Assembly: GCF_007858185.1 (NCBI RefSeq)
Contig: NZ_VFES01000008.1
Coordinates: 1-64,000 of the forward strand
DNA length: 64,000 nt
Direction: 5' to 3'
Source of the DNA: Pseudomonas grimontii
GTDB taxonomy: Bacteria; Pseudomonadota; Gammaproteobacteria; Pseudomonadales; Pseudomonadaceae
Both the position numbers and the translations under genes were made by a program. Numbering within the stretch: position 1 is the first letter of the stretch; each line of letters starts with the position of its first letter. The notes under the pieces are model-generated. The model saw only the letters and a program-made list of their open reading frames with translations. It was not told the DNA's origin and searched no databases. Positions 34,548 through 42,446 of this stretch are shown here, one piece after another.

Positions 34548-34590
34548 GGCAGAGAACGCACCGTTCTCATAATGATCGTCCCATGGAACA

Positions 34591-36558
34591 TCATGAGCGA
34601 CGCGTATCTTTACTGATCGACACAGTGCCCTTGCAATCTGGGTAGCGGGAGCATGACCAGAACGGCCCTGATTTCCCCTTTCGCCTGAGCATTGAAGCGT
34701 TGCACATGGGGCAGCCCGGGCCGGTTTCGACCGCTATTGGCAAGATGAGCGTTCCGCAGTGTGCAACCAACTGCGCAATCCAGTTCGCCTGCTTGGCGAC
34801 GAACGCATCAAGGGTTAGGCGTCCCGTTTCGATTTCGTCCAGGGCCTGTTCCCAGATCGCGGTCATGCCCGGATCTGCGATTGCGGCGGGTACCGCCTCA
34901 ATCAGGGTATGGGCCGCTGCGGAGGCCATTAAGGCGCGTTTTTTCTTCAGCAAGTAACCGCGATCAATCAACCCCTTGATGATGCCGGCTCGCGTGGCTT
35001 CGGTACCGATACCGGTAGTGTCCCGAAGTTTCTGTTTCAGGCGTGGGTCGTTGACCAGCTTGGCCACATTTTTCATCGCCTTGATCAGGTCGCCTTCGGT
35101 GAGAGGTTTGGGAGCGGCAGTGCGCATGGACTTGAGTTCGACGTCGTTCACTGCGCACTGAGTACCCTGTTGCAGGACGGGCAATACTTGGGACTTGTGA
35201 CTGGGCTCATCGTCTTCGGTGTTTTCGGAGAGCAAGCCTTTCCAGCCCTGGACCAGGATCTGTTTGCCAACAGCGGTCAATCGTTCTTCGCCACATTCCA
35301 GTTCGACCTGGGTTCGATCAAACTCATGAGACGGAAGAAATTGCGCGAGGTAGTGGCTACGAATCAGTTCGTAGACTTGGCGTTCTTGTTCGGACATCCG
35401 CGCGAGGTTCGCCGGCTCGGTGGTGGGAATGATGCCGTGGTGCGCGGTGACCTTGGCATCGTTCCACACGCGGGAGTGCAGTGATCGATCGAGTCTTCCG
35501 AATGCGGGCCGCAGGGTGGGATCGGTTTTGAGCAGGGCATCGAATACCCCAGGTACCTCGTTGAACATACTTTCGGGTAAATAGCGACAATCACTGCGCG
35601 GGTAGGTGGTGGCTTTGTAGGTTTCATACAGAGCCTGGGCGATATTCAGGACTTCCTGAACGCCGAGTCCCAACTTGCGCGAGCAGACTTCTTGCAGCGT
35701 GCTCAAGTCGAAGGGCAGGGGCGCCGCTTCGCGGAAATGCTCAGTCTGCAGCGAGAGTACTGTGGCGGTCTTGCTGCAAGAGATCGCTTGGACCGTTTGA
35801 CTGGCAAGCGCCTGTTGCAGGCAACGACCCGCTTCGTCCTGTCCTGAGCTTGGCGGTAACCACGATGCGATGAATCGCTGACCCCTCGACGATAGGTGCA
35901 CTTCAACGTTCCAGTAGGGCACCGGAACGAAACTGGCAATCGCACGATCCCGATCGACCACTAGGCGTAAAGTGGGTGTCTGTACGCGTCCAACCGACAG
36001 CACGCCGTCGTAGCCTGCCCGCCGACCGAGGAGGGTAAACAAACGACTGAGGTTCATGCCGATCAGCCAGTCAGCACGGCTGCGGGCGAGGGCTGAGTGA
36101 TAGAGCGGGAAGGTCTCCTGACCAGACTTCAGCGAGGACAATGCTTTGCGAATCGACGCCTCGTTGAGTGCCGACAACCAGAGGCGCTGAACGGGGCCTC
36201 GATACTTGCAGAGTTCCAGTAACTCGCGGGCAATCATTTCACCTTCGCGGTCGGCGTCGGTCGCGATGACGACGGTGGTGGCTTTACTGAGCAGGCGCTT
36301 GATGACTTTGAACTGTGCCGCAGTCTTGGGTTTGACCTCGACCTGCCACTGCGCGGGAATGATCGGTAGATGATCTAACGACCAACTCTTGAAGTGTTCA
36401 CCATAAGTTTCAGGCGGTGCTGTCTCCAGCAGGTGACCGATACACCAGGTGACGGTTGTCTCTGTGCCGATCAGGCAACCCTCACCACGCTGAGTGGCCC
36501 CGAGTACCTTGGCAATGTCTCGACCTTGAGAGGGTTTTTCGCAGAGGAAGAGGCGCAT
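34591..36558 (-). CDS. topB: DNA topoisomerase III (type IA)
   Basis: 655 aa. Toprim domain with Glu in FLCEKPSQGRDIAK (residue 7) and DADREGE (101-107); catalytic Tyr in TTYPRSDCRYLP at about 316; C-terminal four-Cys zinc finger (CPMC...CSRYPDC, about 622-640). TopB relaxes and decatenates DNA with single-stranded regions and is a regular member of this ICE class, where it probably serves element replication or transfer. No AGGAG-strength site is obvious before the ATG. Firm call. Confidence 0.95.
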   Translation of the reverse strand: MRLFLCEKPSQGRDIAKVLGATQRGEGCLIGTETTVTWCIGHLLETAPPETYGEHFKSWSLDHLPIIPAQWQVEVKPKTAAQFKVIKRLLSKATTVVIATDADREGEMIARELLELCKYRGPVQRLWLSALNEASIRKALSSLKSGQETFPLYHSALARSRADWLIGMNLSRLFTLLGRRAGYDGVLSVGRVQTPTLRLVVDRDRAIASFVPVPYWNVEVHLSSRGQRFIASWLPPSSGQDEAGRCLQQALASQTVQAISCSKTATVLSLQTEHFREAAPLPFDLSTLQEVCSRKLGLGVQEVLNIAQALYETYKATTYPRSDCRYLPESMFNEVPGVFDALLKTDPTLRPAFGRLDRSLHSRVWNDAKVTAHHGIIPTTEPANLARMSEQERQVYELIRSHYLAQFLPSHEFDRTQVELECGEERLTAVGKQILVQGWKGLLSENTEDDEPSHKSQVLPVLQQGTQCAVNDVELKSMRTAAPKPLTEGDLIKAMKNVAKLVNDPRLKQKLRDTTGIGTEATRAGIIKGLIDRGYLLKKKRALMASAAAHTLIEAVPAAIADPGMTAIWEQALDEIETGRLTLDAFVAKQANWIAQLVAHCGTLILPIAVETGPGCPMCNASMLRRKGKSGPFWSCSRYPDCKGTVSISKDTRRS

Positions 36559-36612
36559 AGAACTGCTCCGGATTGAGTTCGGAACAGCGTTGTTGGTAAC
36601 AGCAGTCGCGAG

Positions 36613-36645
36613 ATATGAAAAACCTGAATTACAGGTTCCTCATAT
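36613..36645 (-). terminator. Hairpin between ssb and topB, probable attenuator/terminator
   Basis: ATATGA / TCATAT outer stem and AACCTG / CAGGTT inner stem with a 2x2 internal loop. On the minus strand the inner stem runs into TTTTT, so it could reduce read-through from ssb into topB. The rest of the 225-bp gap has no gene; other small hairpins there were not decisive. Confidence 0.5.
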
Positions 36646-36783
36646 TAGAAGGTGAAGGCAGGCTTGAATGGGCCGCGGCTGCTAACCCGTTGCGGGTGGA
36701 CGGCAGTGTGGATCTTCACGAGCAGCGTGTAGAAACACACCAGCAACTTCGCGCAAAGGCGCAATTTTTATGCCTGAAGTCTG

Positions 36784-37287
36784 TCAGTCCGCAGGTGGCT
36801 GCCCACTGCGCTTTCTGGGTTTCGCCGCTGGCTGCCCACTGCGCTTTCTGGGTTTCGCCGCTGGTGAACTGGCCTGTTCTGGACTTTTCCCGACTTGTGG
36901 CGCAGATGCCGCGGGTTCACTGGATCGTTCGCGCATAACCACGCTGTGCACCCGGTGAGGCAGAATGCCGACTCGACGGGCCTCGATTTTGAAGGTCACC
37001 CGCGCATTGTCTTCGCTGTCCTCCCACTCATCGCGTACGGTGCGGCCTTCGACCAGCACACGCATACCTTTCTGGTACAGCGTGCTCCAGTGTTCAGCCT
37101 CGCGGTGCCAGAGCTCAACCGGCGCCCAATAGCCGCCTCGATCTTCGTAGCCGCCCTCGCGTGGCACGGGGTTGTCGAAGTACACATTCAGCCGTAGCAA
37201 ACGCCGTGGCTCGTCATTGCCTGAGGCGAATTCCTGGAACTCTGGCGCACTGCCGATGTTGCCTTCGCCGACGAAAAAAGTACTCAT
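36784..37287 (-). CDS. ssb: Single-stranded DNA-binding protein
   Basis: 167 aa from ATG 37287 (overlaps the DUF3158 stop). OB-fold region residues 1-115 (MSTFFVGEGNIGSAP..., RGGYWAPVELWHREAEHWSTLYQKGMRVLVEGRT) is the ICE-type SSB. The tail lacks the usual acidic DDDIPF tip: it ends in a perfect 11-residue duplication, AAKPRKRSGQP twice, encoded by a 33-bp tandem repeat, so it is basic. Recruitment of host partners may therefore differ from chromosomal SSB. Family assignment firm. Confidence 0.9.
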   Translation of the reverse strand: MSTFFVGEGNIGSAPEFQEFASGNDEPRRLLRLNVYFDNPVPREGGYEDRGGYWAPVELWHREAEHWSTLYQKGMRVLVEGRTVRDEWEDSEDNARVTFKIEARRVGILPHRVHSVVMRERSSEPAASAPQVGKSPEQASSPAAKPRKRSGQPAAKPRKRSGQPPAD

Positions 37288-37802
37288 CGTGATATCTCCG
37301 CTGCGGTTGTGAACTGGCGCAGCAGCCGTTCGGCACTGGCCATTTTGATCGCGCAGGTCGAGGCCTGGCGGTAAAGCGAATGCACCACGCTCATCTGCAG
37401 GTTCAGTGCAATACGGTTGCATTCGAAACGGTGCAACCCCTCGCGTACGGCCTGCGGTTGGGTCTTGTTGCGGACCTGGCGTTCCCAGACCGCAACCCCC
37501 ATGCGGGCGAAGTCACGGGTGCGCCAACGCAAAAAGGTGCTGCCCGCGCTGGTGTTCTGCAGCACCAATCGAATATCCAGCAGTGAGTACGGGGGCTGTC
37601 CGGCTTGCTGCACAACAGCTTCCATCAGGTGACATAACTGCGCCTCGATTTCCCTCGCCACCTGCGCCAGGTGGTCCAACTCCCCCTTACCCTTAAAAGG
37701 TTTTAAAAGGCCTTTTAGGGAGGCAGCGTGTTCGAGCTGTCGATAGGCATCCGGTGTTAACGCTTCGAAGGGCATTGGTTGAGCCGGGATCATGAGATTC
37801 AT
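37284..37802 (-). CDS. DUF3158-family ICE protein
   Basis: 172 aa. SLKGLLKPFKGKGELDHLAQVAREIEAQL and SAGSTFLRWRTRDFARMGVAVWE are the blocks by which I recognise DUF3158. Mostly helical, basic. Overlaps both neighbours by 4 nt (PFL_4669 gene and ssb), so co-translated with them. Likely a replication or ssDNA-handling accessory judging by position; no activity known. Confidence 0.82.
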   Translation of the reverse strand: MNLMIPAQPMPFEALTPDAYRQLEHAASLKGLLKPFKGKGELDHLAQVAREIEAQLCHLMEAVVQQAGQPPYSLLDIRLVLQNTSAGSTFLRWRTRDFARMGVAVWERQVRNKTQPQAVREGLHRFECNRIALNLQMSVVHSLYRQASTCAIKMASAERLLRQFTTAAEISR

Positions 37803-38554
37803 GCTTCGTCCTCCGGCTCATCCACCGTCGCAGATGGCTCTCTCGCTTCCTCTGCCAATGCGTCCGCGTCATCCACTGCCACAGCACCACGACGAATGAT
37901 CGGTGGCGCGAACTGGGAGCGGCGATGACCCTCAAGAATGTCCATGGGGGGCAAACCCATCTTCTCGATGGCCGCCAGAGCACGGGCATTGTTCGCTGCC
38001 ATGTCATCACGGGTGACGCCAGAATGCCGATAGCGCTGCGCCTGGCCGAACAGGCTGCGCAGCAGATGGGCGCCGTCATCGATCCAGGCTTCCATGTCGA
38101 CGCGGCCGATCAAGGCTGTGTGATGGGCCAATAGGGTACGACGCACCAGGGTGTCGTAGTCGGTCAGCAGGTAGACCGCCAGAAAACCCAGCTGGCTGCC
38201 GATGTACAACGGCAAGGTGACGGGGTGGATGTTGAGGTTGTCGCCCATGTCGATCTGTGTCGGCAGGTCCTGTCTGATCCGATCCAGCTGTTGGGTCAGT
38301 TCCAGCATCCCAGCCTTGGCCTGCATCAGTTTTTCTTCGAGTTGTACGATGGCCCAGTCGGCATAGGGATCGTCCTGAGCCGCGGTTTGTTTGATCAGGT
38401 TGGTGACACTGATGTAGCCGGCCATGCCCATGATCGAGTGAACGCCTTCGCGTGCGGTCCGCCCTTGCCAGATACGGGCGGCGTGGTGAGTGTGCAGGGT
38501 CAGGGTGATGCTGCTGCGCAATGAACCCAGGTTGAGTTGGTAATGATCGGCCAC
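37799..38554 (-). CDS. ICE protein, TIGR03761/PFL_4669 family
   Basis: 251 aa from GTG 38554, preceded by GAGGA at 8-9 nt; the frame extends to a TTG at 38617 without a ribosome site. ADHYQLNLGSLRSSITLTLHTHHAARIWQGR at the start is diagnostic for PFL_4669. A mostly helical body and an acidic tail follow. First gene of the PFL_4669-DUF3158-ssb unit, transcribed away from the inverted repeats at 38.67 kb. Function unknown. Confidence 0.88.
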   Translation of the reverse strand: MADHYQLNLGSLRSSITLTLHTHHAARIWQGRTAREGVHSIMGMAGYISVTNLIKQTAAQDDPYADWAIVQLEEKLMQAKAGMLELTQQLDRIRQDLPTQIDMGDNLNIHPVTLPLYIGSQLGFLAVYLLTDYDTLVRRTLLAHHTALIGRVDMEAWIDDGAHLLRSLFGQAQRYRHSGVTRDDMAANNARALAAIEKMGLPPMDILEGHRRSQFAPPIIRRGAVAVDDADALAEEAREPSATVDEPEDEA

Positions 38555-38665
38555 GGCGTTGTCCTCGCATTCGCTTGGACGGAAACGTTGCGGCAGATGA
38601 GGGTCAAGGACAGCCAAAAAACTGAATGCGGTCTGTTCGGTTTGGTTTAAGAGGGCTAATTATGG

Positions 38666-38819
38666 AGACGTCAGTAGATTTGATGCCACCGGCATCAAAT
38701 CTACTGACGTCTACGTTCATCGAAAGAGATGTCCCGGCTTTTCCCTAAGAGTTTCATAGTTTGGTCCGATGTGTTCGTAGAGTGGAACACCATGGATTTG
38801 ATGCCACTGGCATCAAATC
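38666..38819. repeat. Pair of long inverted repeats near the replication genes
   Basis: Copy 1 is a perfect 22-bp palindrome arm pair (38666-38687 and 38691-38712) around ACC. Copy 2 (38795-38805 / 38809-38819) keeps the inner 11 bp, GATTTGATGCC / GGCATCAAATC, around ACT. The right halves of both copies match over about 24 bp (GGCATCAAATCTACTGA then C or G), so they are also direct repeats ~119 bp apart. The stop codon of the STY4528 gene lies in copy 2. Candidate parS, origin or single-strand initiation site. Confidence 0.75.
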
Positions 38820-40009
38820 TACTGAGGTCCACCGCGTTTGCCACGCAGTTGGCGCAGCTCATTCAGGCACGCTTGTGCGAGGGCAGACGCGGGTTCGCCC
38901 TGTTGTCGAGATGGCCGCGAGGGAGCGGGTGGAGGTGATTCTGCAATGGGTGAAGGTTCGGCCTGACCTGCCCAAGGACGAAAGTCACCTTTCAGTGCGC
39001 GCTGGATCAGGCCCATCAGATACGCCGCTGGCTTGCGGATTCCACCGGCCGCACAACGTGCTCCCGCTTCGTTGAGCACCGCCTGCCGATCCGCTGGTTT
39101 GAGCTTGTTCAGCGCCACGGCGACGGCCTGACGCTCGCTTGGGCTCAGGTGCAGCGCAGCGGGCCAGTGCAGGTTATCCACCGCTGCGGTCGCGCGCGGT
39201 ACTGTACAAATACTTTCTTTTAATACAGTACAGGCGGCGTTCGGATTCCGAACGGTGTCTGAAACATTGACGTTCAGGCCCGGTTCGGAATCCGAACGAG
39301 GGCCTGCACGATTCCGAACGCGGTGATCTTCCTCCCGTTCGGAATCGTGGAAGGCATCAACGGCTGGCTGATCCAATCCTTGCTGCGTCCAGTGTTCGCC
39401 CCAGCTGTCGAGCCGCGTCGGTAACCGATCACGATCGATATTCGTGTCCTGGCGGACTTCCTCCACAACGTGCTGAGCGACAATACGCACCGCCTTCGTC
39501 GCATGACCGAGGGCATGCCCGACCAGCGCCAGGTAATCCTGATCCAGTTCCATGGCTTCGGCGGGGGTTAACGGCTCATCGTGCAGAACATACAGAGAAC
39601 CTTGAAGACGTCCGCTGAGCTGATCGCGTCCGCGACTCACCAAACTGAGCCAGCGCGTCAACCTGAGCATCGTCAACACCCGAGCAATGGTTTCACGGGA
39701 GGCTGACGCACCGTAGGGCACGCTCGACAGGTAAGGCTGCAAATCCTCATAGCGCGGCGTGACCACGCCCTGGCCTTGCAGCATGAGTCGAAACACCTGC
39801 CAGGCATTGCGTTCCAACGGCGTCAACCGACTATCCAACAGCAGCCGACGTGGCACGACTTCGTGAGATTGGCCACTGAATAGAAAGCCAGCTTGCAGGG
39901 CCTGGTTGGAGGGTTGTTCAGTGGTAGGGCGTACGGGCCAGCGTTCACTCAGATGCTGGGTGCATTGCTGCAGGACACGCTGCCAACGACTGAAAGGGGC
40001 TGTGTTCAT
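38819..40009 (-). CDS. STY4528-family pathogenicity-island replication protein
   Basis: 396 aa from ATG 40009 (4-nt overlap with DUF2857). Residues 30-180 form a winged-helix-like replication domain (RLLLDSRLTPLERNAWQVFRLMLQGQGVVTPRYEDLQPYLSS...ASRETIARVLTMLRLTRWLSLVS). A polar, variable linker (about 210-290) follows, then a conserved C-terminal segment (LHLSPSERQAVAVALNKLKPADRQAVLNEAGARCAAGGIRKPAAYLMGLIQRALKG). Probably initiates ICE replication. The linker DNA contains iteron-like palindromes. Confidence 0.87.
   Translation of the reverse strand: MNTAPFSRWQRVLQQCTQHLSERWPVRPTTEQPSNQALQAGFLFSGQSHEVVPRRLLLDSRLTPLERNAWQVFRLMLQGQGVVTPRYEDLQPYLSSVPYGASASRETIARVLTMLRLTRWLSLVSRGRDQLSGRLQGSLYVLHDEPLTPAEAMELDQDYLALVGHALGHATKAVRIVAQHVVEEVRQDTNIDRDRLPTRLDSWGEHWTQQGLDQPAVDAFHDSEREEDHRVRNRAGPRSDSEPGLNVNVSDTVRNPNAACTVLKESICTVPRATAAVDNLHWPAALHLSPSERQAVAVALNKLKPADRQAVLNEAGARCAAGGIRKPAAYLMGLIQRALKGDFRPWAGQAEPSPIAESPPPAPSRPSRQQGEPASALAQACLNELRQLRGKRGGPQ
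39200..39347. repeat. Iteron-like palindromes inside the replication gene
   Basis: TTCGGA(A/T)TC-type half sites cluster: palindrome CGTTCGGATTCCGAACG (39238-39254), palindrome GTTCGGAATCCGAAC (39283-39297), GATTCCGAACG (39310-39320) and CGTTCGGAATC (39336-39346). Next to them TACTGTA / TACAGTA (39200-39206, 39224-39230) flank an AT-rich 17-mer. Repeats beside an AT-rich stretch inside an initiator gene resemble origins such as lambda ori in gene O. Confidence 0.6.
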
Positions 40010-40554
40010 GTGCCGTTGCTGTACTGGTCGATTTGTTGCCAGACGATGGTCAAGCTGATCTGTTGCTCCTCCGCCAGCATCATCATGGCGTCGAGCTGGT
40101 CCTCGGTACTGTCCTGAGCGCGTAGTTGGCACCAACGCTGCCAGAGCGCATGCTCCTGCGCCTCGCTCAAATTCTGAGGGCGACCTTTTCGGGTTTCTAT
40201 CTTGAGCAGACGTCGACGCAGGGCGGTTTCCGAATGCGCCAAGCCAAAGCATTGGTACATGATGGTGCTGCTGGCGCCGAGCTTGAGCGCGCGGTTGATC
40301 AAGCGCTCGTTCTGCTCGTCACGTTCGGCTTGCTCGATCAACCGATGCAGCACCGGCGAGTCAATCTTGATCTCAACCCAGGGGATGGTTGCATGGGCCA
40401 GGCGCGACAACGTAGTGGGCGGTAAGGATTGCAACAGGTAGATGTCGTCCTCACCCAGTCCGAGTGCCTTGCAGCGCTGCAGGTTACCCTGGCGCAGCTC
40501 ATGCAGTATCTGGGTCAGCATGGCCTGGTTGAGCACATTGAAGGACAGGTTCAT
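40006..40554 (-). CDS. DUF2857-family (STY4526-type) regulator-like protein
   Basis: 182 aa, ATG overlapping the ParB stop. LNQAMLTQILHELRQGNLQRCKALGLGEDDIYLLQSLPPTTLSRLAHATIPWVEIKID is typical DUF2857; the C-terminal part has a helix-turn-helix-like stretch (ETALRRRLLKIETRKGRPQNLSEAQEHALWQRWCQL). Some DUF2857 proteins resemble FlhC-like activators, so a transcriptional role is possible but not shown. Member of the parA-parB-DUF2857-STY4528 operon. Confidence 0.85.
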   Translation of the reverse strand: MNLSFNVLNQAMLTQILHELRQGNLQRCKALGLGEDDIYLLQSLPPTTLSRLAHATIPWVEIKIDSPVLHRLIEQAERDEQNERLINRALKLGASSTIMYQCFGLAHSETALRRRLLKIETRKGRPQNLSEAQEHALWQRWCQLRAQDSTEDQLDAMMMLAEEQQISLTIVWQQIDQYSNGT

Positions 40555-42137
40555 GGCAGCTCCTTCGGTGAGCTATCTTCAGGGGGAATCGTTAAGTCGA
40601 TCAGACGCCGGGCCAGGCGGATCAGGCGATACAGTTTGATTAACAGCCTGTCGGGCAGCCGCTCCAGTCCCACGTCCACGGCGGGACGATTTGTGAGCGG
40701 GAGTTGATAGATCCCCAGCAACAATTGGCCGAACAGCGCTGACGGCAGTTGCTTACGATCTTCCCAGTTGACGTCGTCTTGAGCGCGCAGCAGGGCCATG
40801 AGCAGTAGGTGAACGCCGGTTGCGTGAGGCGCTGCAAGATCAACTCGCTCGATGTTCAGGGCGAAGCCCAAGCCAAGCGGCTGACCGATGATGCTCTCGG
40901 GGTATCCGGCATAGGCCGCCATTTCTCGCGCCAGTCCGGCAATGGCTAAACGCAGTTGTTCGGGTGTATCCAGCGTTGGTGTGATCGTCCAGAGGTCGTC
41001 GATTGGGCAGGTTTCGACTGGAGACGTCGCTTTGGTGGCTATCTCGCGATCGATTTGCTCACGAATCTGTTGAACGCGTGATCGAGGATTGACCGCTGGT
41101 GAAACATTTGTTTCGGGTTCTGCGAGCAGTTCTTCTGAAACTGACTCTATCCTGCTCTCGACCTGGGTTGATTGTGATTCAGTGTCGGAGGAGGGCGGTT
41201 CTGCCGCGGCTTCATGTTCGCTTGGCGGATAGATGTTCTCTGAGGGCGTGGTAGTGACAGCCCCAGGCGTGGATACGACCCGTTGGGTATCGCTCAGCTC
41301 CAGGGCCAGCATACGGTAGGACTGTCCGAGCAAGCGGCTCATGCGTTCGAGTAATTCATCCTGGATCTGCTCAAGATCAAAGGATTCAGGATCGCAATCG
41401 AAGTAACCCATGGTTTCCAGCCAGAACTCTGCAAATGCAACTGTGGCAGTTGGATAACGGTTCCAGATTCGCTCAGCCTGACTACGTAGACCGATCAGAC
41501 GCTCTATCTGAGGCTTACCCAACCCGGCATACAGAGTTTGTGGAATGGCGGGTAATAAGTGTTCGAGGGTGTCCAGCATCCGGCTGATGTGCGACTGTGA
41601 AATCGGATAGCCCCCAGCGGCAAGACGTCGAGCCAGCTCCCGTTGTGAGAGCTGTGGGCCATCCGATTCAAGCATGGTTTTGAGTTTGGCTACCGCCAGA
41701 GCCCGTTCGATGAACGTGAGTTGGCCGTGCAGATCGCTTTCCGCCAAATGGCCGAGTAGGGCGTTGGTTTCATTGCTCCAAGGTCGGAACAGGCAGTGAA
41801 TCCGAAAGAAACGCTCGTCGCGAGTTTCCTGCCACAGCTCGCCGAGAATCGCCAAGCGCGTATTACCGCCGTTGCGGATGATGAAATAGGTTTCTCCCGG
41901 ACGACGGGTAATCGGCGGTGGTTGATCCAGCCCGCGTTCACGGATCGAAGCCTTGATATCGTCATACAGCGGATTACGAATGAATCGAGGGTTGTGTTCG
42001 TAGGGCCGCAACTGCTCCAGAGTGACCAGCATAGACGTGTCAGTAAGTGGATCGGATAGCCGCTCCAGTTCTGGACCTCGAGGGAAGTGGTCCTGGTGCA
42101 GCTTGTCGGTGATCTGCGCCTGACTGAGCTTCTTCAT
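40551..42137 (-). CDS. parB: ParB-family partition protein, PFGI-1 class (TIGR03764)
   Basis: 528 aa. ParB/Srx-like N-terminal domain with LEQLRPYEHNPRFIRNPLYDDIKASIRERGLDQPPPITRRPG (about 38-82), then KorB/HTH-like region (SQRELARRLAAGGYPISQSHISRMLDTLEHL, about 163-195), an acidic Ser/Glu-rich linker (about 290-370) and a C-terminal dimer or accessory domain. The length is typical of the ICE type. With ParA it should maintain the excised, replicating ICE; the inverted repeats at 38.67 kb are possible binding sites. Confidence 0.92.
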   Translation of the reverse strand: MKKLSQAQITDKLHQDHFPRGPELERLSDPLTDTSMLVTLEQLRPYEHNPRFIRNPLYDDIKASIRERGLDQPPPITRRPGETYFIIRNGGNTRLAILGELWQETRDERFFRIHCLFRPWSNETNALLGHLAESDLHGQLTFIERALAVAKLKTMLESDGPQLSQRELARRLAAGGYPISQSHISRMLDTLEHLLPAIPQTLYAGLGKPQIERLIGLRSQAERIWNRYPTATVAFAEFWLETMGYFDCDPESFDLEQIQDELLERMSRLLGQSYRMLALELSDTQRVVSTPGAVTTTPSENIYPPSEHEAAAEPPSSDTESQSTQVESRIESVSEELLAEPETNVSPAVNPRSRVQQIREQIDREIATKATSPVETCPIDDLWTITPTLDTPEQLRLAIAGLAREMAAYAGYPESIIGQPLGLGFALNIERVDLAAPHATGVHLLLMALLRAQDDVNWEDRKQLPSALFGQLLLGIYQLPLTNRPAVDVGLERLPDRLLIKLYRLIRLARRLIDLTIPPEDSSPKELP

Positions 42138-42151
42138 CGGAACAACCTCAG

Positions 42152-42361
42152 TTAACGCCGGTTACGCAAATGGTCACCGACCTCGAACTTGACGATCTTG
42201 GCAGTCCCCGAACCTTCGAAATGTCTGGAAAGCTCTGCGAGGAGCCAACCCATGGCCGAGCGTCCACCCTGCAGGCGAAAGACGACAGTGCAGTATTCAT
42301 CGCCAGATGGGTGGTGTGGTCGAGTGAATGGTGGAGCGATGATGGGAAGTTGATCCAACAT
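42152..42361 (-). CDS. Small protein between parA and parB
   Basis: 69 aa from ATG 42361, with AGGAG upstream; the longer frame overlaps parA and is rejected. MLDQLPIIAPPFTRPHHPSGDEYCTVVFRLQGGRSAMGWLLAELSRHFEG... A small gene at this spot is usual in PFGI-1-type elements. No domain recognised; a short ferredoxin-like or regulatory fold is possible. Confidence 0.65.
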   Translation of the reverse strand: MLDQLPIIAPPFTRPHHPSGDEYCTVVFRLQGGRSAMGWLLAELSRHFEGSGTAKIVKFEVGDHLRNRR

Positions 42362-42446
42362 CAGAAGACTCCTTGCCAAACGCTGTTGGCTATAAGGTCG
42401 AGCAAACACAATGATTGGGCGAGAAGTGCCGGCATGGTGAATGGTG

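Noticed and set aside
36646..36783. Another pseudoknot leader before topB
   Set aside because: Some interleaved arms can be drawn (GTTGC/GCAAC with GCTGCT/AGCAGC), but the hairpin order differs, no matching promoter is present and competing hairpins are equally good.
39200..39230. TACTGTA/TACAGTA as a LexA box
   Set aside because: Spacing (17 bp between arms) does not fit CTG-N10-CAG, and it lies inside a coding sequence; kept only as part of the repeat cluster.
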